A DNA stretch of 64,000 nucleotides from Staphylococcus shinii (GTDB taxonomy: Bacteria > Bacillota > Bacilli > Staphylococcales > Staphylococcaceae), in assembly GCF_017583065.1 (NCBI RefSeq), contig NZ_JAGEVL010000003.1, forward strand, positions 62,001-126,000. Reading direction: 5' to 3'. Both the position numbers and the translations under genes were made by a program. The notes under the pieces are model-generated. The model was not told the DNA's origin. It made no database searches and worked only from the letters and a program-made list of their open reading frames with translations. This document shows, piece by piece, positions 17,708 through 27,831 of this stretch. Every line of letters starts with the position of its first letter. Positions within the stretch are counted from its first letter, which is position 1.

Positions 17708-18065
17708 ATTAAACACTCCAATTTATAAAATTACAATTACAAATGTAGCTGTAGCAACATCAGCACTTTATTTAAGCAACCACTTATATTGTACAATTCT
17801 AATATTATTTATAGTTTATATTTCCTATATGCATAAATTGAGTTCTTAAATGTCTTATCAACATTAAGATATGTAACAATTCTCGCATAATAACTGTGTG
17901 AATACATTATTATTTATTCTGTTGTTAAATTTCAATCTTACCAGACAGATACGCATAGAAAATAACCACTTAGAGACTTTTTATCATTTTGTTGTTAAAT
18001 AATTTTATACTTATATTGCAAACTTTCGAAATTGCAGATTTACCATTAAAGAAGATAACTGTATA
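17708..18065. other. Control region upstream of the secreted-protein gene
   Basis: No gene is visible. The motif TTGTTGTTAAAT-like TGTTGTTAAAT appears twice, near 17919 and 17990, about 70 bp apart. It may be a direct-repeat regulator site. Confidence 0.3.
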
Positions 18066-18536
18066 ATGAAAATCACAAAATCTATTGCTTCATTAGTATT
18101 AAGTGCTGTTTTATTAACATCTTTTTCACCTTTAGCAAAAGCAGAAGAACAAGCTCAATCAAAGCATAATGATAATGCTCAACAAACTCAGCAAAATAAT
18201 CCGAATCAACAATCTTATGACAACAAAAAAGATATACAAACGTATGTCGGAGGAACATACCTTACTAAAAAAGCAATTAAAAGTATGCTAAACAATAAGG
18301 GTAAATTGGTAGGAGCAGTTAAAAATGTTACTGGGAACCAAAAAGCAGCAGATGCTGTTTCAAAAAACTTCAACTACATTGATGCAGAACTACGACCTTT
18401 ACTGAAATTAACTGAAGTTCCAGCTAATTCAGTTGCCGACGCAGTATATAGAGGATTAGTCGAAGCTGGTGTTAAAAAAGGACTTGCTGGTCAAGTTAAG
18501 GTTGCAGTAAAAGAAGGTATTAACTTACTTGTTTAG
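18066..18536 (+). CDS. Secreted small protein, bacteriocin-like candidate
   Basis: The 156-residue product has a clear signal peptide cleaved after SPLAKA (about residue 26). A Gln/Asn-rich linker (residues 30-52) follows, then a roughly 100-residue C-terminal part with amphipathic, Lys/Ala/Gly-rich helices (GKLVGAVKNVTGNQKAADAV and VKKGLAGQVKVAVKEGINLL). No Cys is present. The ribosome site is weak. A cytosolic 117-residue helical protein gene follows after 11 bp. This order, secreted peptide then small helical partner, is like bacteriocin/immunity pairs, but I cannot match either to a named family. Other possibilities are a surface or toxin-like protein. Confidence 0.6.
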   Translation: MKITKSIASLVLSAVLLTSFSPLAKAEEQAQSKHNDNAQQTQQNNPNQQSYDNKKDIQTYVGGTYLTKKAIKSMLNNKGKLVGAVKNVTGNQKAADAVSKNFNYIDAELRPLLKLTEVPANSVADAVYRGLVEAGVKKGLAGQVKVAVKEGINLLV

Positions 18537-18547
18537 GAGTGAAAATA

Positions 18548-18901
18548 ATGTTTGAAAATAAAGATGATATAAGATTATTATATCAAGCAGTTTCAGAACT
18601 AGCTGAAATCGTAGGACATCATCCCTACAATACAAAATCAATAAGTCTCTTATGTTTAGACTTAGGCATCACTCTAGATGAATATGAAAAAGTATTTATG
18701 GCATTTACAAGGTTGTCTAATAACAAAAATACTGATGATATGAATATTGAAGAATTTAAAGCCATACTAATTGAAAATGTAGCTAAATATGATGAAATAA
18801 CAGACTCTAAAGCTTTAAGATTTATAGAAGGTTATGCTAGAAATTATATACCTGAATTATTGCCATATGCAGAAAAGTTATATCTTGATTTAAGAGTATA
18901 A
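18548..18901 (+). CDS. Small all-helical cytosolic protein, immunity-like
   Basis: The 117-residue, acidic protein has no signal or membrane segment and is predicted to be mostly helical by its pattern. I chose ATG 18548 behind AGGAGTGAAAATA. A GTG 9 bp upstream lies in the ribosome site. Size, charge and position directly behind a secreted protein resemble bacteriocin immunity proteins (four-helix type). This is inference from context rather than sequence identity. A strong terminator ends the two-gene unit. Confidence 0.55.
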   Translation: MFENKDDIRLLYQAVSELAEIVGHHPYNTKSISLLCLDLGITLDEYEKVFMAFTRLSNNKNTDDMNIEEFKAILIENVAKYDEITDSKALRFIEGYARNYIPELLPYAEKLYLDLRV

Positions 18902-18905
18902 AATA

Positions 18906-18936
18906 AGAGCTTAGCATTAATTTGCTAGGCTCTTTA
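18906..18936 (+). terminator. Terminator of the secreted-protein pair
   Basis: AGAGCTTAGCA (18906-18916) pairs with TGCTAGGCTCT (18923-18933) with one G-U pair. TTTACAATTT follows. Confidence 0.75.
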
Positions 18937-18944
18937 CAATTTAA

Positions 18945-19411
18945 TTAATCCTCCAACGGAACATCATCAATAAACACTGGTCTATTTGTATGCTTATCAG
19001 TAACTTGTTCTATTTCCTTATCCAATTGTTCTTCATCGAAATCCCATTCACCAACATTAATGAATATAAGTGTGTCTCCCGAAATTTCTTTCTTATCAGT
19101 AAATAAAGTGTGGTATTTACCTAATAGGTCACGCGCTTTTAAACGATTACTTATCTTAATAGGTACTTCCACCATCTCAATACTCTCATTTTAGATAATG
19201 TTGTACTTACCTGTATCTGGATTCTTAACATATTCACCACGTTTAGTAACGAACTCTTTCACTTCTGTTTCTTCTCTACTGCCGCGTTAGATAATAAATG
19301 TAAAATCTCATTCGCAGCATGCACATGATTATCAATAACCTAGCTTTTAAATCCATTATCCGAAAATCTTTCTGCTATATCTCCTTTTTTCACAAGTAAT
19401 TTAAAATCCAC
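18945..19411 (-). pseudogene. Decayed phage terminase small subunit gene
   Basis: Read on the minus strand, a phage-like frame is broken at several points. An upstream piece starts near GTG 19411 (DFKLLVKKGDIAERFSDNGF) and ends in TAG. It reopens as VIDNHVHAANEILHLLSNAA, then needs a one-base shift to continue as ETEVKEFVTKRGEYVKNP. Then comes an in-frame TAA, and the same frame goes on as EMVEVPIKISNRLKARDLLG with KYHTLFTDKKEISG. The last part, still an intact 76-codon ORF, resembles the C-terminal end of phage terminase small subunits (Terminase_2), where RLKA-LLGK-FTDK is typical. At least two nonsense codons and one frameshift make it non-functional. Its position just beyond guaA suggests an old integration. 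Confidence 0.6.
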
Positions 19412-19412
19412 A

Positions 19413-19446
19413 AAAACAACCCCTTAAGCCTACGCCTAAGGGGTTT
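19413..19446 (-). terminator. Terminator of the xpt-pbuX-guaB-guaA operon
   Basis: AACCCCTTA (19418-19426) pairs with TAAGGGGTT (19437-19445). On the minus strand TGTTTTTG follows. Confidence 0.85.
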
Positions 19447-19461
19447 AATCATTCTATACCA

Positions 19462-21003
19462 TTATTCCCACTCAATTGTACTTGGTGGCTTAGATGTAAT
19501 ATCATATACAACGCGGTTAACGTGATCTACTTCATTCACGATACGGCTTGAAATCTTTTGTAAGACTTCCCAGTCGATGCGTGCGAAGTCACTTGTCATG
19601 CCATCGATTGAGGTTACGGCACGAATACCAACTGTATGGTCATACGTACGGTAATCTCCCATAACACCTACTGATTGGATACCTGGTAACACTGTGAAAT
19701 ATTGCCAAATCTCACGTTCAAGACCTTCCTCACGGATAACCTGTCTTAAAATCGCATCAGATTCACGTACAATTTCAAGTTTGTCTTCAGTGATTTCTCC
19801 AAGGACACGGATACCTAAACCTGGGCCTGGGAATGGTTGTCTCCAAACTAAGTGCTCTGGAATACCTAATTCGATACCTAGTTCACGCACTTCATCTTTG
19901 AATAGTGTGTTAATAGGTTCGATTAATTGGAATTCCATATCTTCAGGTAAACCACCTACATTGTGGTGTGATTTAATTGTTTGAGCAGTTTTTGTACCTG
20001 ACTCGATCACATCTGTATAAAGTGTACCTTGCGCTAAGAAATCTACACCTTTTAATTTAGAGGCTTCATCATCAAAGACATAGATAAACTCATTACCGAT
20101 GATTTTACGTTTTTGTTCTGGGTCAGACACGCCTTGTAATTTACTCATGAAACGTTCTTGTGCATCTACACGAATAATATTCATGTTGAATCCTTCACCG
20201 AACTGCTCCATAACCATGTCGCCTTCACCTTTACGTAACAAGCCATGATCTACAAAGATACATGTAAGTTGATCACCAATTGCTTTGTGTAACAATACTG
20301 CTACTACAGATGAATCAACGCCACCGCTCATAGCACATAATACTCTGCGGTCGCCAACTTGATTGCGGATTTTTTCAACTTCAATTTCAATGAAGTTTTC
20401 CATTGACCATTCACCAGTACATTCACATACGCGACGTACAAAGTTACGTAATAAGTCGTTACCATATTCAGTATGACGTACTTCTGGATGGAATTGTACA
20501 CCATATATACGGCGAGATTTATCTTCAATCGCTGCATAATTTGTGCTTGGGCTATCAGCAATAACTTCAAAGCCTTCTGGAATCTCAATAACTTTATCTG
20601 AATGACTCATCCAAACATTTTGTTCTTCCGGTAACCCAAAGAATAATTCATCAGTTTTAGCATTGATGATTGCTTTACCATATTCACGTTCATTGGCACG
20701 TTCAACTTTTCCGCCTAATAATTTAGTCGTCAATTGCATACCATAACAAATACCTAAAATCGGCACTCCTAAATTGTATATTTCTGGATCAATTGTGAAC
20801 GAATCTTCCTCATAAACTGAGTTTGGTCCACCCGAAAGGATAATACCTTTAGGGTTCAATTGTTTTATTTCTTCCATACTAATCTCATGGTCGTGTAATT
20901 CACTATATACGCCCATTTCACGAATACGTCGTGTAATTAACTGATTGTATTGGCTACCAAAGTCTAAAACAAGTATGAGCTCTTGCTCTTTCGCCATTTC
21001 CAT
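19462..21003 (-). CDS. guaA: GMP synthase (glutamine-hydrolysing)
   Basis: The 513-residue enzyme converts XMP, ATP and glutamine to GMP, the last step of guanine nucleotide synthesis. The N-terminal glutaminase has the nucleophile C86 (GICYGMQ) and H172/E174 (FHPE). The synthetase half begins around residue 200 with the PP-loop SGGVDSS (226-232). The C-terminal dimer part ends TIEWE, as in all GMP synthases. It is the last gene of the purine operon, 21 bp after guaB, and ends at a strong terminator. The ATG follows AAAAGGAGATT at slightly long spacing. Confidence 0.97.
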   Translation of the reverse strand: MEMAKEQELILVLDFGSQYNQLITRRIREMGVYSELHDHEISMEEIKQLNPKGIILSGGPNSVYEEDSFTIDPEIYNLGVPILGICYGMQLTTKLLGGKVERANEREYGKAIINAKTDELFFGLPEEQNVWMSHSDKVIEIPEGFEVIADSPSTNYAAIEDKSRRIYGVQFHPEVRHTEYGNDLLRNFVRRVCECTGEWSMENFIEIEVEKIRNQVGDRRVLCAMSGGVDSSVVAVLLHKAIGDQLTCIFVDHGLLRKGEGDMVMEQFGEGFNMNIIRVDAQERFMSKLQGVSDPEQKRKIIGNEFIYVFDDEASKLKGVDFLAQGTLYTDVIESGTKTAQTIKSHHNVGGLPEDMEFQLIEPINTLFKDEVRELGIELGIPEHLVWRQPFPGPGLGIRVLGEITEDKLEIVRESDAILRQVIREEGLEREIWQYFTVLPGIQSVGVMGDYRTYDHTVGIRAVTSIDGMTSDFARIDWEVLQKISSRIVNEVDHVNRVVYDITSKPPSTIEWE

Positions 21004-21024
21004 AACTTTAAATCTCCTTTTAAC

Positions 21025-22509
<1,485 letters not shown>

Positions 22510-22529
22510 TTAATTGTTTTATAGTTCTA

Positions 22530-23798
22530 TTATTTCATAATTTCTGTGTCTTGTTGATGCTTTATGCCATTAAAAAAGAAATTCAAAACAATTGCTGAAA
22601 TTGCACCTAGTACAATACCGTTTTGAGTTAACCATGCAAACTGCTCACCTAAAGCGTCAAAAGCTTGAGGTACCGCACTTATACCCGTTCCTAGTCCTAC
22701 AGATACAGCAATAACTAACAAATTATTTTGGTTCTTAAAATTAATATTACCTAATATACTAACACCATATGCCATGACCATGCCAAACATAGCTATCATG
22801 GCTCCACCTAATACTGGTAGAGGGATCATATTTGCTAATGCACCTAGTTTAGGAATACATCCACAAATAACTAACAATATAACCATACCGTATATCACTT
22901 TATTCTTTTTCGCACCTGACAATGATACTAAGCCAACGTTTTGTGAATATGCAGTATAAGGAAATGCGTTGAAGATAGAGCCCAAGATGATAGCAATTCC
23001 TTCTGCTGTATAACCTTTACAGAAATCTTTGCGTTCCAAACGTTTACCTGTTATTTCACTTAATGCATGATATACACCGGTTGATTCTATTAAACTTACT
23101 AATGCCACTATAAAGAATACAAGTGTCGCTCCGAAGTCAAAGCTGAAAGTTGAAAATCTAAATGGTTGAGGTAACGCAAACCAATGCGCCGTACCAATTT
23201 GATTTACATCTACGATTCCTAAGAATCCAGCTAGCACTGTCCCCACGATGAGTCCGATAAGTATAGCAATAGATTTCAAAAACCCTACAGTAAAACGCTG
23301 TACGAGTAAAATGACAACCAAAGTAATGACACCTAAAATGATATTTTTAGGATCACCGTAGTCTTTAGCACCTTCACCGCCAGCCAAATAGTTCATTGCG
23401 ACTGGCATTAGGTTAATCCCAATAATCGTTACCACACTTCCAGTAACAACTGGAGGGAAGAACTTCACCAAATAGGAAAAGAATGGTGCAATGATTACAA
23501 CTAGAATACCTGATAAGAAGAGTGAACCATATAAGTCACCAATACCTTTAGTTTGACCAATTAAAATCATTGGTGCCACAGCAGTAAATGTACAACCTAA
23601 TACAATCGGTAAACCGATACCTGTCCCTTTCCAAACTTGTAAAAACGTCGCTACACCACACATAAAGATGTCCACTGTAACTAAGAACGCAATTTGTTCA
23701 GGTGTGAAGTCTAAACTAGTTCCTACAATAATAGGTACCAATATTGCCCCCGCATACATTGCTAATAAATGCTGTAAACTTAAAATAAAAGTTTTCAT
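22530..23798 (-). CDS. pbuX: Xanthine permease, NCS2 family
   Basis: This is a 422-residue transporter with about 12-14 membrane segments. It has the NCS2 signature regions VVTGSVVTIIGINLMPVAMN near residue 118 and STGVYHALSEITGK near residue 238. It imports xanthine (perhaps also guanine) with H+. The start overlaps the stop of xpt by four bases (ATGA), so uptake and phosphoribosylation are coupled. It is under the guanine-class riboswitch upstream of xpt. Confidence 0.95.
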   Translation of the reverse strand: MKTFILSLQHLLAMYAGAILVPIIVGTSLDFTPEQIAFLVTVDIFMCGVATFLQVWKGTGIGLPIVLGCTFTAVAPMILIGQTKGIGDLYGSLFLSGILVVIIAPFFSYLVKFFPPVVTGSVVTIIGINLMPVAMNYLAGGEGAKDYGDPKNIILGVITLVVILLVQRFTVGFLKSIAILIGLIVGTVLAGFLGIVDVNQIGTAHWFALPQPFRFSTFSFDFGATLVFFIVALVSLIESTGVYHALSEITGKRLERKDFCKGYTAEGIAIILGSIFNAFPYTAYSQNVGLVSLSGAKKNKVIYGMVILLVICGCIPKLGALANMIPLPVLGGAMIAMFGMVMAYGVSILGNINFKNQNNLLVIAVSVGLGTGISAVPQAFDALGEQFAWLTQNGIVLGAISAIVLNFFFNGIKHQQDTEIMK

Positions 23799-24376
23799 GC
23801 TTCTTCGCCAACGAAAGTAACTCTATTTCCACTTAACGAAGCTACTTTGCATAATGATGAAACGGTTAAACCTGCTTGTTCCAAACGTTCTCTACCAGGT
23901 TGGAAACTTTTTTCAATTACAATACCTATGCCTACTGTTGCACCTTTAGCTTGTTGCACAATTTCATTTAAGCCTAAAGATGCATCACCGTTAGCTAAAA
24001 AGTCATCAATGATTAGTACTCGGTCATTTTCATCTAAAAACTCTTTAGACACAATCACTGTACTTGTCGTATTTTTAGTAAAAGAATGTATATCTGCTTG
24101 ATAAACATCTTTCTTTAATGTGCTTGGTTTTGCTTTTTTAGCGAACAGACACGGCACACCAAAGTGCATAGCTGCCATAATCGCCGGTGCAATACCAGAC
24201 GCTTCAATCGTTAAAATTTTTGTGATGCCCTCGTCCTTAAACTGCTCGTAAAAAGTTTGTCCAACATCATGCATCAGCTTGGCATCAATTTGATGATTTA
24301 AAAAACCATCTACTTTTAAAATCTTTTCGTCAATGACGACACCATCTGCTTCGACTTTCTGCTTCAACAAATCCAC
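23795..24376 (-). CDS. xpt: Xanthine phosphoribosyltransferase
   Basis: The 193-residue enzyme converts xanthine and PRPP to XMP. The PRPP-binding motif VLIIDDFLANGDA lies at residues 120-132, and IEASGIAPA near residue 58 is a conserved family segment. Translation starts at GTG 24376 (VDLLKQK) behind AATGAGGAGG. It is the first gene of the operon xpt-pbuX-guaB-guaA. Expression is expected to fall when guanine or xanthine binds the aptamer at 24642-24711 and transcription ends at the terminator at 24403-24435. Confidence 0.96.
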   Translation of the reverse strand: MDLLKQKVEADGVVIDEKILKVDGFLNHQIDAKLMHDVGQTFYEQFKDEGITKILTIEASGIAPAIMAAMHFGVPCLFAKKAKPSTLKKDVYQADIHSFTKNTTSTVIVSKEFLDENDRVLIIDDFLANGDASLGLNEIVQQAKGATVGIGIVIEKSFQPGRERLEQAGLTVSSLCKVASLSGNRVTFVGEEA

Positions 24377-24402
24377 TCGAAAAAAACCTCCTCATTTTGT
24401 GT

Positions 24403-24435
24403 ACAAAAAAAACCCTAAACTAACTTAGTTTCAGG
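24403..24435 (-). terminator. Leader terminator upstream of xpt
   Basis: On the minus strand a hairpin built from CCTGAAACTAA and TTAGTTTAGGG (one mismatch, one G-U) is followed by eight T. It sits just before the xpt ribosome site, so it acts as an attenuator rather than an end-of-operon signal. Confidence 0.75.
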
Positions 24436-24641
24436 ATCTATGAGTGAACGTGCAATACCATAAGCAGTTATTCTCCTAGTTACAAATGATGTTTAAAGTG
24501 GTAAGATTTTACATTCATTTCCCTATTAAATATGTAAAAAATATGTTTAAAACATCGATTATGAGGAAACGGTTTAAAAAGCACAATCAAATATGTACAA
24601 CTTTTCAAATCGCTTTTAATTGCTAAAGCATTGTATAGGTT

Positions 24642-24711
24642 ACCCATAGTCATGTCGTTAATGGCAACATGGTAGAAACTTCTAAAGCCGTATCCTTTAG
24701 ATTATATGAGT
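24642..24711 (-). promoter_or_regulatory. Purine riboswitch aptamer (guanine class)
   Basis: The minus strand carries P1 ACTCATA/TATGGGT (7 bp), the conserved ATAAT and GTTTCTACC segments, and GACTA in the last junction. The C in GACTA corresponds to C74 of the Bacillus xpt aptamer, so guanine/xanthine rather than adenine is the expected ligand. About 206 nt separate it from the terminator before xpt, more than usual. Confidence 0.88.
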
Positions 24712-24889
24712 TAGATAAATTATTAACTGATGATAGCAAATTTTGGTACATTTTTCAATATACTTATTGAGTGTAAGCGCTTTTTAAAAGGTATCTCAGC
24801 GTATTTTCTAAAATTAAGTAAACGATACCATTTGCGTTAAAATGTAATTTGCCAGGTGTAAAACTTCGTTATATAATTAAATTGTATTC
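24712..24889. other. Divergent promoter region (xpt operon / stress gene)
   Basis: This is AT-rich spacer with no ORF. It must hold the xpt promoter on the minus strand and leads into the sigma-B site at 24890. I see no clear additional operator. Confidence 0.4.
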
Positions 24890-24915
24890 GTTTCGTTATA
24901 TAAGTTACTGGGTAA
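24890..24915 (+). promoter_or_regulatory. Sigma-B promoter of the YflT-like gene
   Basis: GTTTCG, 14 bp, GGGTAA matches the staphylococcal sigma-B consensus (GTTTWW, 12-15 bp, GGGWAW) with one deviation. It lies about 40 bp before the ribosome site. Confidence 0.7.
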
Positions 24916-24956
24916 ACACATAATAATTAATTGAACAACGGATGGAGGAACACAAA

Positions 24957-25370
24957 ATGTCAGAATTCACTATTGTACAAAAAAGCGAAGACCTAATAGA
25001 TGCAGTCAAAAACAAGATTGCAGAAGGTTATAATGAGTCAGAAATTTCTGTTATCAGTAAAACAAAGCTTCATATCGACGAATTGCATGATTCCGAAGTA
25101 AACCTATCAGCTACAAGCGGTTCTTTCAGCGATAAAATGGCTAAAATTTTAACGGGGGAAGACGGTGAAGAAGCTGTTTTAGCCCATTATAAATTGTCAG
25201 ATGATGAAATGGAGCGCTATAAGAAAGAAATCTTAGATGGCCACTACCTTGTTGTGGGTGTAAAAGATGAATCTTCACATCAAGAAGTAGAAAATGCGAA
25301 TGCAGCTTATGAAAATGAAACAGTACTTCAGCATCATTATGCCGAAGAATCCAATGGACCAAAATCGTAG
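24957..25370 (+). CDS. General stress protein, YflT family
   Basis: The 137-residue soluble acidic protein has the YflT/general stress protein 17M layout. An N-terminal alpha/beta part (FTIVQKSEDLIDAVKNKIAEG, core LIDAVKNKIAEGY) has the motif ISVISKTK. A middle segment follows with KILTGEDGEE and a strand HYLVVGV. I placed the start at ATG 24957 behind GGATGGAGGAACAC. The upstream ATG overlaps this site. A sigma-B-type promoter supports a general stress role. Molecular function is unknown. Confidence 0.85.
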   Translation: MSEFTIVQKSEDLIDAVKNKIAEGYNESEISVISKTKLHIDELHDSEVNLSATSGSFSDKMAKILTGEDGEEAVLAHYKLSDDEMERYKKEILDGHYLVVGVKDESSHQEVENANAAYENETVLQHHYAEESNGPKS

Positions 25371-25499
25371 ACGCAAAGCTTAGCAATTAAGAGTTTAGCT
25401 TACTAACATCATTCACAACTTATAAAATGACATGAGCCATCATTGGCAGTCATCTAAAATGCACTTGTAATAAACATCTTAAATAATTAATTTATTGTC

Positions 25500-25554
25500 G
25501 GAGCGAACCAAGCAAATCAATTCTAATTGTTGATTTCTGTGTCGCTCCTTTTTT
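25500..25554 (+). terminator. Terminator after the YflT-like gene
   Basis: GGAGCGA (25500-25506) pairs with TCGCTCC (25542-25548), with an inner AAATCAA/TTGATTT stem. TTTTTT follows. It is 130 bp downstream of the gene; the gap holds nothing recognisable. Confidence 0.8.
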
Positions 25555-25641
25555 ATTATAACGTGATACTTCTGCCTATAAATTACATTACAAATTTTGC
25601 TACTATGTTATAATGAACGCAATAATTTCGGGGGTGTACAT

Positions 25642-26307
25642 ATGAAATTCAAAATTATCACATCAATCGATGATCCCTTCTTCAAATCAGCTATGAATTT
25701 GTATGATGCTAAATTTGATATCGGATTATCCGAATATGAACAAATATTCAAACAATCACTTAAAAACGAGCACACTAAAGATGATTATATTTTTTTAGTT
25801 GGCATCGAGTCAGACACTGTCGTGAGTTTGGCAACTGCGCATTATGAGGCAACAACAAACTCAGCATTTTTAATCTACTTAATCGCCAATGATCAACCGA
25901 ATCACGATGAACTAATTACTGAAACACTTGCGCGTATCCAAAAAGAAATCAATATCCTATCAAACCAACTACATGAACACGACGTTAACTTTATCATGTT
26001 AGAAGTAGATAAAGAACCTGAAGAAATTTCTGAGGAAGACATACCTATCTTGGATAATAGACGCCAATTTCTATATCAACACGGATTCGAAAAACAATAT
26101 GACATTAATTATTTAGCACCAAATCTTGAAGGTTATAGTGAAGGTAAACCCATGGATTTATTTATAAAAGCTAATATTGAACTAACCAAAGATATTTATG
26201 GCCCTAGTATTAAATCAAACTATATTCTCAAATATGTGTTTGCTAACAGAATCTCTAGAAGTGTTATTTATCCATTACTAGAGGAAATGGATTTACGCAA
26301 ATCATAG
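25642..26307 (+). CDS. GNAT-like acetyltransferase family protein
   Basis: The 221-residue soluble protein has a GNAT-like order of strands and helices. IFLVGIESDTVVSLATAHYE around residue 50 (core VVSLATAHYE) and a C-terminal FLYQHGFEKQYDINYLAP resemble the late GNAT strand-helix unit. The acetyl-CoA loop is not obvious, so catalysis is uncertain. ATG 25642 follows CGGGGGTGTACAT. A longer frame begins 45 bp earlier without a ribosome site. It stands between two terminators or leaders and is probably monocistronic. A homologue near xpt is common in staphylococci as I recall. Confidence 0.6.
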   Translation: MKFKIITSIDDPFFKSAMNLYDAKFDIGLSEYEQIFKQSLKNEHTKDDYIFLVGIESDTVVSLATAHYEATTNSAFLIYLIANDQPNHDELITETLARIQKEINILSNQLHEHDVNFIMLEVDKEPEEISEEDIPILDNRRQFLYQHGFEKQYDINYLAPNLEGYSEGKPMDLFIKANIELTKDIYGPSIKSNYILKYVFANRISRSVIYPLLEEMDLRKS

Positions 26308-26363
26308 GAACCACCACTTGAAATCACTATTAAAACAGTTTAAACTAGCATAGAGGTAAGACT

Positions 26364-26391
26364 GACGTTTCACTAACCGAAGACAAACGTC
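26364..26391 (+). promoter_or_regulatory. Leader hairpin before the coiled-coil protein gene
   Basis: GACGTTT and AAACGTC form a 7-bp stem with a 14-nt loop about 37 bp before the next start. It has no T-run, so it may be a leader structure. Confidence 0.3.
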
Positions 26392-26428
26392 CGTATACAT
26401 AAATCCATTAATGAAAGGACTTATTTCT

Positions 26429-27478
26429 ATGTTAACCAAAGAATTTGCACAACGTGTTGAGCTAAGTGAAAAACAAGTCCGTAAAATCGTTCAACATTTA
26501 GAAGAACGCGGTTACCAACTTAGTAAAACAGAATATCGTGGCCGTGAAGCTACAGATTTCCAAGAAGAGGATATTGAGTTATTCCAAGATATTGCTGAAA
26601 AGGTAAAACAGACAAATAGTTACGATTTAGCTTTTGAAGAATTAGAGAAAGAAAAGGACTTTTTACAAGTATTAGTTAAAGACGATAGCAGTAATTTACC
26701 TACAGACCAAAACGTTTCTAAACTTGTAGATGATTTACGTTCTGAGATTCAAAAAATGCGTGACGAACGTCATATGCTTGGTCAAATGATTAACCAAGTC
26801 CATCAGCAACAACAAGAATTACATGAAATGCAAAACCAAATTACGTCTAAATTGGATGCTAACACTGAATCATTACAAGCCATCCAATCTTCTACTAACG
26901 AAATCAAATCAACTCAAAATGCTATTCAAGATTCTCAAAAAGAACAATCTGAATTAGCAAAATCAAATGTTGAAACTGCACATATTGCCGCTTCACAATC
27001 TATAAATGCGCAGAAAGACGACACTTTAACCGAAACTTCAACTGAATCAGTAGATACAAAACCATCTACAGATGATAAACCAGAGATTAACAAAGAAGTT
27101 AACGATAAAGCCAAAAAAGAAACATCTGACAAAGGTGTTTCAGACAGCACATCTGCCGATGCAACATCAAATGCACATATAGATGAATCTGAAATCACGC
27201 CAGTAAGTGAACAATCTACTACTGATGCACATACTGATAAGGTAGAACAATCAGATTCAACTGAAACGAAGTTAGCTACAGATGCTACTACTGCTACTGA
27301 TAAAGGAAATGAATTATCAACATCAGCAACTGATGATGCAACAATTAAAGATGAAGTAACTGAAACAAGCACTCAAGATGAAACAACTACCAATACAACT
27401 TCTTACACATCAACTTCATCTGACGAAGCGCCAAAAGAACAACGTAAAGGCTTCTTTGCTCGTTTGTTTAATTTATAA
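26429..27478 (+). CDS. HTH and coiled-coil protein with acidic Thr/Ser tail (DUF3967-like)
   Basis: The 349-residue protein begins with a MerR-like winged helix (EFAQRVELSEKQVRKIVQHL, residues 4-23). A heptad-rich coiled coil follows at about 105-185 (MRDERHMLGQMINQVHQQQQ). A long Asp/Glu/Ser/Thr low-complexity region covers about 195-330, and the conserved end is GFFARLFNL. A homologue in the same chromosomal place exists in S. aureus as I recall. No signal peptide is present, so it is cytosolic, though the hydrophobic tail could touch the membrane. ATG 26429 follows AAAGGACTTATTTCT. Function is unknown. Confidence 0.8.
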   Translation: MLTKEFAQRVELSEKQVRKIVQHLEERGYQLSKTEYRGREATDFQEEDIELFQDIAEKVKQTNSYDLAFEELEKEKDFLQVLVKDDSSNLPTDQNVSKLVDDLRSEIQKMRDERHMLGQMINQVHQQQQELHEMQNQITSKLDANTESLQAIQSSTNEIKSTQNAIQDSQKEQSELAKSNVETAHIAASQSINAQKDDTLTETSTESVDTKPSTDDKPEINKEVNDKAKKETSDKGVSDSTSADATSNAHIDESEITPVSEQSTTDAHTDKVEQSDSTETKLATDATTATDKGNELSTSATDDATIKDEVTETSTQDETTTNTTSYTSTSSDEAPKEQRKGFFARLFNL

Positions 27479-27553
27479 AACTATCATTATTAATCTAAAG
27501 AATACCATGATCAAAATTCAGTCACCACCGAAGACAACACCATTCATTATAAG

Positions 27554-27608
27554 AGCGAAAATATATAATCGAGTTTTAGAACTAGATTATATATTTTCGC
27601 TTGTTTTA
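27554..27608 (+). terminator. Long-stem terminator after the coiled-coil gene
   Basis: A perfect 17-bp stem (27554-27570 with 27585-27601) and 14-nt loop is followed by TGTTTTAT. Confidence 0.75.
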
Positions 27609-27831
27609 TATCTAAATCTTCCATAATTTACCTATAAAATCCTAAAGCACCCTCTCCTTATTAATATAGTTGCACCTCTTATTTAAATCCAAGTTTTATT
27701 ATCAGAAAATAAAGACATTTTAATTTCACAAATTTCTTGAGTAATTAACTTGAATATTGTTGGGTTTGCTAATATCCTTAGTATACGTATCGGATTAAAA
27801 AATTAAATTAAGAAAGTGTAGGTCTTTTTTT

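Noticed and set aside
26935..27372. Minus-strand 145-codon ORF, Ser/Val/Ala-rich
   Set aside because: It is a shadow of the low-complexity Asp/Thr/Ser region of the coiled-coil protein.
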